Source: Frateuria hangzhouensis (GTDB lineage Bacteria > Pseudomonadota > Gammaproteobacteria > Xanthomonadales > Rhodanobacteraceae). Taken from it: a DNA stretch of 64,000 bases. The stretch is taken from NCBI RefSeq assembly GCF_026410505.1, contig NZ_JAPMIU010000008.1, positions 62,001-126,000 on the forward strand. The letters run 5' to 3'. Made by a program: the position numbers and the translations under genes. The notes under the pieces are model-generated. The model saw only the letters and a list, made by a program, of their open reading frames with translations, was not told where the DNA came from and made no database searches. This document shows, piece by piece, positions 57,443-64,000 of this stretch (positions are counted from its first letter, which is position 1; each line of letters begins with the position of its first letter).

Positions 57443-59392
57443 ATGCCGCCCGCGCCGCGCCTCGAGGACACCGCCGCCTGCGCCAACCTCATCGCCGACC
57501 GGCTGGGGCCGCACCTGTGCGTCGCCGCGCCATTGGGCCTGGGCAAACCGCACGGCCTGCTCAACGCCCTGTACCGGCTGACCGTGGCCGATCCGGCGCG
57601 CTCGCTCACGCTCTATACCGCGCTGTCGCTGACCCGGCCGAAACCGCGGCCGGGCCTGGAGGAGCGTTTCCTCGCGCCCTTCCTGGAACGCCACTTCGGC
57701 GACGATTACGAGGATCCGGAATACGCCCTGGCCGAACAGCGTCATGCCTTGCCCGGCAACGTGGCGGTGCACGAGTTCTACCTGCAGTCCGGCGCGCTGC
57801 TGCACGCGCCGCGGGCGCAGCGGGACTACATCAGTCAGAACTACACCCACGTGGCGCGCGACCTGGCCGCGCAGGACGTCAACCTGCTGGTGCAACTGGT
57901 GGCGCGGCGCGAGACGTCCGGGGGCGTGCGCTACAGCCTGTCCAGCAATCCGGATCTGACGCTGGACTTCCTGGCGCAATGCGAGCGCGCCGGCAAGCCG
58001 CGGCCGTTGTGCGTGGCGGTGGTGCATCCGGATCTGCCCTACATGAGCGGGCATGCCGAGGTTGCGGCGGAGTTCTTCGACATGGAGCTGGCGCCGGCGC
58101 AATCCCCGCGCCTGTTCGCGCTGCCTCGCGTGCCGGTAGGCATCGCCGAATACGCGATCGGCCTCAACGCCAGCGCGCTGGTCCGCGACGGCGGCTGCCT
58201 GCAGATCGGCATTGGTGCGCTGTCCGATGCTCTAGTGCAGGCCCTGTTGCTGCGCCAGCGGGACAATACCGCCTGGCGCGACGGCCTGCGCGCGCTCGAT
58301 GGAGAAAGCCCGACCCTGGCGCTGGCCCGGCGCATCGGCGGCCTGGAGCCGTTCGCGACGGGCCTGTACGGCGCCAGCGAGATGGTCATGGACGGCTTCA
58401 TGCACCTGGCCCGCGCGGGCATCCTCAAGCGCCGCAGCTGGGACAACCTGGCGCTGGAGAAGGCGGCGGTGGCCGGACGGCTGAACCCCGCCACGCCAGG
58501 CGGGCATTACCTGCGTGGCGCATTCTTCCTGGGCAGCCGCGAACTATACGAATGGCTGCACGCCACCGAGGCCGCCGACCCGGACGCGATCGACATGTGC
58601 CCGGTGTCCAACGTCAACCAGCTCTACGGCGACCACCAGGTGCTGGCCGCCTTGCAGCGCCGCGGCGCGCGCTTCTTCAACACCTGCATGATGGCCACGC
58701 TGCTCGGCGCGGCGGTGTCCGATGCGCTGGAAGACGGCCAGGTGGTCAGCGGCGTGGGCGGCCAGTACAACTTCGTCGCGATGGCCCACGAGCTCGACGA
58801 CGGCCACTCGATCCTGCTGCTGCGCGCCACCCGCCGAGAGCATGGCGAGGTGCGCACCAACATCCGCTGGGACTACGGCCATACCACCATCCCGCGCCAC
58901 CTGCGCGACATCGTGGTGACCGAATACGGCGCCGCCGACCTGCGCGGCAAGAGCGACAGCGAGTGCATCGAGGCGATGCTGTCGATCTGCGACGCACGCT
59001 TCCTCGACGCGCTGGCCGCCGAGGCCAAGGCCAACGGCAAGCTCGCGCCCGGCTTCCGCATTCCCGACGCCTGGCGCCGGCATCGCCCCGAGTGCCTGGC
59101 CGAGGCGCTGGCGCCGCTGCGGCGCGCCGCCCTGCTGCCGACCTTTCCGTTCGGCAGCGACTTCGACGAGATCGAGCAGCAACTGCTGCCTGCGCTGGGC
59201 TGGTTGAAGGAGCGGGCCGTGACCTGGCGTGGACGCGTGGCGCTGGCCAAGGCGTTCATGCGGCCGGGCGAACCAGTGGCGGGCGAGGCCGCGGCACTCG
59301 AACGCATGCAGTTGGTCCGGCCCCAAGGCATCGGCAACCGTTTGCAACAGCGCATCGTCCTCGCCGCCTTGCGCCGTTCGAAATCCTCGTAG
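57443..59392 (+). CDS. Acetyl-CoA hydrolase/transferase family protein
   Basis: A 649-residue CoA-transferase-family enzyme, with the N-domain APLGLGKPHGLLNALYRLTV near 29-48 and the C-terminal catalytic half carrying NQLYGDHQVLAALQRRGARF and GVGGQYNFVAMAHELDDGHS near 435-454. The GVGGQ-type loop is typical of acetate/succinate CoA transferases; an RTNIRWDYGHTTIPRHLRDI stretch follows. Substrates could be acetyl-CoA, succinyl-CoA or a branched acyl-CoA. It is longer than the roughly 500-residue common type, with an extended N-terminal half. The TAG stop lies in a family C palindrome. Confidence 0.85.
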   Translation: MPPAPRLEDTAACANLIADRLGPHLCVAAPLGLGKPHGLLNALYRLTVADPARSLTLYTALSLTRPKPRPGLEERFLAPFLERHFGDDYEDPEYALAEQRHALPGNVAVHEFYLQSGALLHAPRAQRDYISQNYTHVARDLAAQDVNLLVQLVARRETSGGVRYSLSSNPDLTLDFLAQCERAGKPRPLCVAVVHPDLPYMSGHAEVAAEFFDMELAPAQSPRLFALPRVPVGIAEYAIGLNASALVRDGGCLQIGIGALSDALVQALLLRQRDNTAWRDGLRALDGESPTLALARRIGGLEPFATGLYGASEMVMDGFMHLARAGILKRRSWDNLALEKAAVAGRLNPATPGGHYLRGAFFLGSRELYEWLHATEAADPDAIDMCPVSNVNQLYGDHQVLAALQRRGARFFNTCMMATLLGAAVSDALEDGQVVSGVGGQYNFVAMAHELDDGHSILLLRATRREHGEVRTNIRWDYGHTTIPRHLRDIVVTEYGAADLRGKSDSECIEAMLSICDARFLDALAAEAKANGKLAPGFRIPDAWRRHRPECLAEALAPLRRAALLPTFPFGSDFDEIEQQLLPALGWLKERAVTWRGRVALAKAFMRPGEPVAGEAAALERMQLVRPQGIGNRLQQRIVLAALRRSKSS

Positions 59393-59447
59393 GGTGGGCT
59401 TCAGCCCACCATCCCCGCACCACAAGGTGGGCTGAAGCCCACCCTAC
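59389..59447. repeat. Extragenic palindrome, family C, stop donor for both converging genes
   Basis: GTAGGGTGGGCTTCAGCCCA (left) and TGGGCTGAAGCCCACCCTAC (right). The left arm supplies the + strand TAG (59390-59392) of the acetyl-CoA hydrolase gene. The right arm supplies the minus-strand TAG (59444-59446) of the DUF2269 gene. Both ORFs therefore end inside the same element. Confidence 0.92.
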
Positions 59448-59911
59448 AAAGGCGGCTTGACCACCATCAGGTAGAACACCGCCACGAAGGCGAAGAACGC
59501 TGGCACCCCAAGCACCACCCAAGCGCGGAACGCGCGCCAATATGCCGGCGGCAATGGCTCGCCATCGGCATCGGCCTGGACCGCCAGGTCCCGCATGCGC
59601 ACCTGCAGCACCACCACCGGCAGCCAGCACGCCACCGCCAGCGCATACAGCAGCACCGACCAGCCCAGCCAGCCGCTGCGCCAGGGCATTCCCGCCCAGT
59701 GCACCAGCCAGAAGCCGCTCAACGGCTGGAACACCACCGTGGTGGCGGTGAACAGCCAGTCGGCGATCACCACGTAGCGCGCCACCACCGCCACCACCCG
59801 CACGTCGCGATGCAGGCTCACCACCAGCAGATAGAACGCCGTGCCGATGCCGGTGCCGAACAGCAGCGTGGACGACAGCACGTGCAGCCATTTGACGACC
59901 AGGTATTCCAT
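59444..59911 (-). CDS. DUF2269 family membrane protein
   Basis: A 155-residue four-helix inner-membrane protein of the DUF2269 family (helices near 7-28, 44-63, 82-102 and 131-152), with KWLHVLSSTLLFGTGIGTAF at the start and the YLMVVKPPL end. Its ATG shares a base with the stop of the SDR-DoxX gene (TGATG), so it is translated after it. Nothing is known of the function; co-occurrence with DoxX-type proteins hints at a redox membrane role. The TAG stop is set by a palindrome arm. Confidence 0.85.
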   Translation of the reverse strand: MEYLVVKWLHVLSSTLLFGTGIGTAFYLLVVSLHRDVRVVAVVARYVVIADWLFTATTVVFQPLSGFWLVHWAGMPWRSGWLGWSVLLYALAVACWLPVVVLQVRMRDLAVQADADGEPLPPAYWRAFRAWVVLGVPAFFAFVAVFYLMVVKPPL

Positions 59912-61209
59912 CAGCGCCGCTCCGACGCATACAGCATGCCGATCAGCGCCAGCATCGGCAGGTTCTTCAGGATCGGCCCGAACGGATGCAGCCAGAACTG
60001 GGGCAGGGCGACCGTGATGATGGCCGTGTAGGAAAGGATCAGCAGCACCTGCGCCAGGTAGGCCCGCCGCAAGGCCCGGCGCCGCAGCAACAAGGTGGCG
60101 ACGCCAAACGCGAGATCGAGCAGCGCACCCCCGTAAAGGGCGACATAAGCCATCGTGCCGTGCAGCCCGACGCGCCCGAGCAGGGCGAGGCTGCCGGCGA
60201 CCGGATACACGCCCAGCGACAGCACGCCGGTGACCAGCCATACCAGCGCCACCGCCACGCGCCCCGCCACGGCCCAGGCTCGCCAGGCCAGCAGTACGCG
60301 CAGGTCCGCCGCCTCGGCCGAGGACAGGAACAGTCGCGGCGGCCGCAGCGCATGTCCCAGCCATCGCGTGGCCGGCGCCGCATCGGCCGTACTGCCGCGC
60401 TCGAGCATGGCCAGCGCCTCGCGATCCACCCAATGTCCGCCGAGCCGGCCGAGCCGCGCCAGCCAGGTCGTGGGAATGCCGAGCACGCGCAGCCGGCCGC
60501 CACCCAGCGCGTGGCGCAACAGCGCCAGGTAGCGCACCAGCGACAATGCCTGCGGGCCAACCGCGGCCAGGCACTCCGGTCGCGTGTCGTGTTCGAGCAG
60601 GCGCACCACCAGCGCGGCCAGGTCGTCGACATGGATGGGCTGGATCGGCTGGCGCCCGCCGCCGGGCAACACCGCCAGCGGCAGCCAGGCAAGCGACATC
60701 AGCATGCGGCTGCTCGCGCCCGCCGCGCCGAACACCAGCGAGGGCTGCAACACCGTGCCGGTGGGCACCATCGCCCGCAGCGCGGCATCGCCGGCGCGCT
60801 TGCTGCGGTGGAAGCGGCTGCTGGCATGCTCGTCCGCGCCCAGCGCGGAGATCTGCACCACCCGCGTAATGCCGGTCTCGCGGCAGGCCGCGAACAGCGC
60901 GCGCGGCGTCTGCGCGTGGATGCGCCGGAAACTTTGCGCGCCATGCTCGGCGAAGATGCCTACCGCGTTGACCACCGCGTCGATGCCGCGCAGCCGCGGC
61001 AGCCAGTCGGCCTGGTGGATGTCGTGGGCGAAATCCACCTCGACGCGGTCTACACCCGCGCCACCGCTACCCTGCCGGCGTCGGACGCCGGGCACCGGGC
61101 GATGGCCGGCGGCCTGCAGTGCATCGCACACCGCGCGGCCGATCAACCCCTCGGCACCCAGCACCAGCACGCGCAGGCGCGTCTTGTTCCCCTCGGAGCC
61201 CTCGATCAT
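59911..61209 (-). CDS. SDR-type NAD(P)-binding protein fused to DoxX-like membrane domain
   Basis: A 432-residue fusion. The N-terminal Rossmann domain (VLVLGAEGLIGRAVCDALQA near 15-34, then GIDAVVNAVGIFAEHGAQSF and VQISALGADEHASSRFHRSK) resembles the NAD(P)H-binding NmrA/atypical-SDR group. From about 300 onwards four helices (AWAVAGRVAVALVWLVTGVL, LHGTMAYVALYGGALLDLAF) resemble DoxX-like proteins. The fusion is known in proteobacteria as an uncharacterised membrane oxidoreductase. The start ATG at 61209 (MIEGSEGNK) shares bases with the ATG of the divergent gene. A GTG two codons upstream is possible. Confidence 0.8.
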   Translation of the reverse strand: MIEGSEGNKTRLRVLVLGAEGLIGRAVCDALQAAGHRPVPGVRRRQGSGGAGVDRVEVDFAHDIHQADWLPRLRGIDAVVNAVGIFAEHGAQSFRRIHAQTPRALFAACRETGITRVVQISALGADEHASSRFHRSKRAGDAALRAMVPTGTVLQPSLVFGAAGASSRMLMSLAWLPLAVLPGGGRQPIQPIHVDDLAALVVRLLEHDTRPECLAAVGPQALSLVRYLALLRHALGGGRLRVLGIPTTWLARLGRLGGHWVDREALAMLERGSTADAAPATRWLGHALRPPRLFLSSAEAADLRVLLAWRAWAVAGRVAVALVWLVTGVLSLGVYPVAGSLALLGRVGLHGTMAYVALYGGALLDLAFGVATLLLRRRALRRAYLAQVLLILSYTAIITVALPQFWLHPFGPILKNLPMLALIGMLYASERR

Positions 61210-61693
61210 GCCCACGCCGCTCGCGCGCCTGAAACCGCCCTCATGGATCGTCCGCACCAACTTCAGCGGCACTATCGCCGCGGTGCTATCGAGCGTGGTG
61301 GTGGCTACGTGTAGTGCATGCGAAGCGCGCGCACCCTTCGCCGGGGTGAACGCCGCCAGCCAGTGGTTCTGGGGCAGGCGCGCAAAGCGGCACATGGCAC
61401 CGAGCTGGCGCTATACGGCGGTGGGCTACCTCGTGCACCACTTCAGCTCGCTGCTGTGGGCAGGCATCTATGAGGCCTGGTGCCTGCGCCGGCCCGCGCC
61501 GCCGCGCGTATCGGCCGCGCGTGCCGCAATCGTGGCGACGGCAGCCTGCGTGGTCGACTACACCATCACGCCGCGCCGGTTCCGGCCCGGCTTCGAACGC
61601 CACATCAGCCGCCGGTCCATCGCGGCCGTCTACGTGGCCTTCGGCATGGGCCTGTTCGCCGGCGCCCGGGCCTGCCGGCGCTACGTGCGCTGA
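61208..61693 (+). CDS. Conserved small membrane protein, unassigned family
   Basis: A 161-residue protein with a likely N-terminal helix (NFSGTIAAVLSSVVVATCSA, near 17-36) and further hydrophobic segments around 77-96 (AVGYLVHHFSSLLWAGIYEA), 106-120 and 143-158. The pattern VNAASQWFWGRRAKRHM followed by SWRYTAVGYLVHHFSSLLWA recalls an uncharacterised family in Xanthomonadaceae; this is from memory, not a search. Its ATG overlaps the ATG of the divergent SDR-DoxX gene in one CATG, so one of the two starts is probably wrong. It may share the promoter region and role with the SDR-DoxX/DUF2269 pair. Confidence 0.65.
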   Translation: MPTPLARLKPPSWIVRTNFSGTIAAVLSSVVVATCSACEARAPFAGVNAASQWFWGRRAKRHMAPSWRYTAVGYLVHHFSSLLWAGIYEAWCLRRPAPPRVSAARAAIVATAACVVDYTITPRRFRPGFERHISRRSIAAVYVAFGMGLFAGARACRRYVR

Positions 61694-62599
61694 TGGCTGG
61701 TCATCCCATCGAAGACGAGAGAGAACCCACGTAAGCCCAGCGCCGAATCTTTCCAACTCGATCACCCAGGCAAATTGAGGATGGAGCCTCGTTCCCCGAC
61801 AGGCGGGCCAAGCCACGGGAAAACAAGAACAGCGAGCAAAACAAGCCCTGCAGACGTTCCCGCGAGCCTCGGCCCCTCACCCCAGCCCTCTCCCCGGAGG
61901 GGAGAGGGAGCGGAGCGCGGCTCCCGCGCGACCGCGGCAAAGCGGCGGCAACTCCTCTAAGAGCAGGGGCTCGCCAAACAAGGCGAGTCGGTACCTAGCT
62001 CTTCTCTCTCACCGCGCTCCACCAGACCCTTTCTTTTGGTTACTTTTCTTTGGGTCCGCAAAGAAAAATGACTCGAGCGCCGACAGGCGATCGAAAGCCC
62101 GCCGCAGGCGAGCCAGGTCGCGGAAAGGCCGCACAAGAACGACAAGCCCAGACAGCGTCCTTGCCGACATTCCCGCGAGCCCCGGCCCCTCACCCCAGCC
62201 CTCTCCCCGGAGGGGAGAGGGAGCAGAGCACGCAGCTCCCGAGCTACCGCGGTAAAGCGGCGGCAGCTCCTCTATGAGCAGGCGCAAGCCAGGCAAGGCG
62301 AGAGGGCGCCTAGCTCTTCTCTCTCACCGCGCTCCACCAGACCCTTTCTTTTGGTTACTTTTCTTTGGGTCCGCAAAGAAAAGAGACTCGAGCGCCGACA
62401 GGCGATCGAAAGCCCGCCGCAGGCGAGCCAAGTCGCGGAAAGGCCACGCAAGAACGACAACATTCCCACCCGCATTCCCGCGAGCCCGCCCCTCAGACCA
62501 ACCTTTTCCCAGGAAGTAAGACCTCAACGAGCGACGCTCACACGGGTGGTATTCTTGTGCATTGCCGCAGCCATCGCGGCGTGACCCAGATTGCGATCC
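61694..62599. repeat. Array of two to three direct copies of a roughly 315-base repeat
   Basis: A non-coding 906-base stretch. TAGCTCTTCTCTCTCACCGC recurs at 61996 and 62311 (315 bases apart). TTCCCGCGAGCC recurs near 61857, 62170 and 62475 (about 313 and 305 apart). Each unit holds TTTTCTTTG-GGTCC-GCAAAGAAAA, a hairpin-like palindrome (62044 and 62359), the CT-rich CCCTCTCCCCGGAGGGGAG element and CGGTAAAGCGGCGG-type sequence. The first unit is degenerate at its left end (from about 61790) and the third stops near 62460-62490. No protein frame in it looks real. Confidence 0.75.
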
Positions 62600-63859
62600 A
62601 TGAGTGATTCCGTTTCCCAGCAGCCGCGTCCGGCCGGCCCCGCGATGCGCCGGTCCAGCGTGGGCGTACGCGTGGGCAAGGTGATGGTCGGTGGCGGCGC
62701 GCCCATCGTGGTGCAGTCGATGACCAACACCGACACCGAGGATCCGGCCAGCACCGCCAAGCAGATCGCCGAACTGGCGCGCGCCGGCTCGGAAATCGTG
62801 CGCATCACGGTAAATACGCCCGCCGCCGCGGCGGCCGTGCCGCGCATCGCCGATCGACTGGCGATGATGGGCGTGGAGGTGCCGATCGTCGGCGACTTCC
62901 ACTACAACGGCCACCAGTTGCTGGAAGCCGAGCCGACCTGCGCCGAGGTGCTGGCCAAATACCGCATCAACCCCGGCAACGTCGGCTTCGGCAAGAAGAA
63001 GGACAGCCAGTTCGCGGCGATCATCGAGAAGGCCGTCCAGTACGGCAAGCCGGTGCGCATCGGCGCCAACTGGGGCTCGCTCGACCAGGCGCTGGTCGCC
63101 ACGTTGATGGACGAGAACGCGCAGCGCGCGCAGCCGTGGGAAGCGGGCATGGTCGCGCGCGAGGCACTGATCCGGTCGGCGGTCGATTCGGCGGCACGTG
63201 CCGAGCAGTTGGGCCTGCCGCGCGACCGCATCATCCTGTCCTGCAAGGTCTCCGGTGTGCAGGAGCTGATCGCGGTCTACCGCGACCTGGCCGCGCGCTG
63301 CGATTATGGGTTGCATCTTGGCCTGACCGAGGCCGGCATGGGCTCGAAGGGCATCACCGCCTCGGCCGCGGCACTGGCGGTGCTGCTGCAGGAAGGCATC
63401 GGCGACACCATCCGCATCTCGCTGACGCCCGAGCCGGGCGCCCCGCGTACCGGCGAAGTGGTGGTGGCGCAGGAGCTGCTGCAGACGATGGGCCTGCGCG
63501 CGTTCACCCCGCTGGTCACCGCCTGCCCGGGCTGCGGCCGCACCACCAGCGAGTTCTTCCAGGAACTGGCCAAGACCGTGCAGACGCACGTGCGCGCGAA
63601 GATGCCCGAATGGCGCGTGATGTACGACGGCGTGGAGAACCTCACCCTCGCGGTGATGGGCTGCGTGGTCAATGGCCCGGGCGAATCCAAGCACGCCAAC
63701 ATCGGCATCTCGCTTCCCGGCAACGGCGAGGCGCCTTCGGCGCCGGTGTTCATCGACGGTGAGAAGGCGATGACGCTGCGTGGCGAGCACATTGCCGAGG
63801 AATTCGTCCGCATCCTGGACGACTACGTGGCCCGCAAGTACGTGACGCGCGCCGGTTGA
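62600..63859 (+). CDS. ispG: 4-hydroxy-3-methylbut-2-en-1-yl diphosphate synthase
   Basis: Penultimate enzyme of the MEP isoprenoid pathway: converts MEcPP to HMBPP using a [4Fe-4S] cluster and reduced flavodoxin/ferredoxin. The 419 residues include the TIM-barrel start [20 protein letters not shown] and [20 protein letters not shown]. The cluster cysteines are in [13 protein letters not shown] near 306-318 and [20 protein letters not shown] near 353-372. The start codon ATG at 62600 is used; an in-frame TTG at 62591 exists. A large repeat array lies directly upstream. Confidence 0.97.
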   Translation: MSDSVSQQPRPAGPAMRRSSVGVRVGKVMVGGGAPIVVQSMTNTDTEDPASTAKQIAELARAGSEIVRITVNTPAAAAAVPRIADRLAMMGVEVPIVGDFHYNGHQLLEAEPTCAEVLAKYRINPGNVGFGKKKDSQFAAIIEKAVQYGKPVRIGANWGSLDQALVATLMDENAQRAQPWEAGMVAREALIRSAVDSAARAEQLGLPRDRIILSCKVSGVQELIAVYRDLAARCDYGLHLGLTEAGMGSKGITASAAALAVLLQEGIGDTIRISLTPEPGAPRTGEVVVAQELLQTMGLRAFTPLVTACPGCGRTTSEFFQELAKTVQTHVRAKMPEWRVMYDGVENLTLAVMGCVVNGPGESKHANIGISLPGNGEAPSAPVFIDGEKAMTLRGEHIAEEFVRILDDYVARKYVTRAG

Positions 63860-63901
63860 CTCGTTTTTCAAGCGGGGACGTTGTATCGAAACTGTGCGCC
63901 A

Positions 63902-63919
63902 GATCACGCTGGCGTGATC
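63902..63919. other. Short palindrome after ispG
   Basis: GATCACGC-TG-GCGTGATC is a perfect 8-bp inverted repeat with a 2-base centre, 43 bases after the ispG stop. It lacks a T tail, so it may be an operator for the next gene outside the window or a weak hairpin. Nothing else is recognised between 63860 and the right edge. Confidence 0.45.
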
Positions 63920-64000
63920 CGGTGACAAGGTCCGGAGATGGTTTGTCGACAGTGTCTTCACGGGCACGGAAGAATGGCCGCTCCGCCGTATCGGCAGGGG

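Noticed and set aside
62009-62296. Minus-strand frames in the repeat array ending in a Lys-rich FFADPKKSNQKKG-type peptide
   Set aside because: They are translations of the repeat hairpin region; the same peptide end recurs from each copy, and no ribosome site or conserved start is seen.

Overview
The window is a stretch of very GC-rich chromosome from a gammaproteobacterium. The closest fit is the Xanthomonadales (Lysobacterales), probably the Rhodanobacteraceae or Xanthomonadaceae (an inference). The reasons are the gene neighbourhoods (nth-rnfB beside metG, queG/nnr-tsaE-amiC-mutL, nudix-mnmA-hflD/clpS-clpA/infA), the soluble RnfB variant, a MutL with endonuclease motifs, and numerous extragenic palindromes. 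No prophage, insertion sequence, CRISPR array, rRNA or tRNA gene is visible. Almost all of it looks like vertically inherited core genome.

Layout. 1-2925 (+): 3' part of RNase R, rlmB and a small membrane protein, linked by 4-base overlaps. 3038-9993: a phosphate block, pstS-pstC-pstA-pstB-phoU (-), then rnt (-) and an OprP/O-type porin (+). Both pstS and the porin are preceded by good Pho-box repeats. 10277-16033: a DUF442 protein, a TauE/SafE permease, nth and rnfB, a small secreted unknown, metG, panD. 16171-25506: pgi, queG, nnr-tsaE-amiC-mutL and a DUF1684 protein. 25683-29242 (-): scpA-scpB-rluB-arsC, chromosome condensation with an rRNA pseudouridine synthase and an ArsC-type reductase. 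29243-30013 is an unexplained non-coding stretch. 30014-37433: a PilZ protein, two lipoproteins, fadD, acnA and a divergent LysR regulator. 37562-43589: nudix-mnmA-hflD, clpS-clpA, infA and a PHA-granule-type protein. 43644-51966: an FHA membrane protein, an ATP-dependent DNA ligase with its companion exonuclease, an ABC exporter, an OPT transporter and an IMPACT-family protein. 52080-59392: YdcF, aldehyde dehydrogenase, xseA, a cardiolipin-synthase-like PLD enzyme and an acetyl-CoA hydrolase/transferase. 59444-61693: a little-described membrane cluster (DUF2269, an SDR-DoxX fusion and a divergent membrane protein). 61694-62599: a roughly 315-bp direct repeat in two to three copies. 62600-63859: ispG.

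What stands out is structural rather than a new enzyme system. Dispersed palindromes of at least three sequence families sit at many gene ends, and in five genes the element itself supplies the stop codon. In one case the two arms of a single element end both convergent genes. Other points of interest are the two Pho-box clusters that tie the porin to the Pst system, a perfect 40-base palindrome at the end of the DUF1684 gene, long basic low-complexity tails on RNase R and RluB, and a divergent gene pair whose best ATG codons overlap in one CATG.
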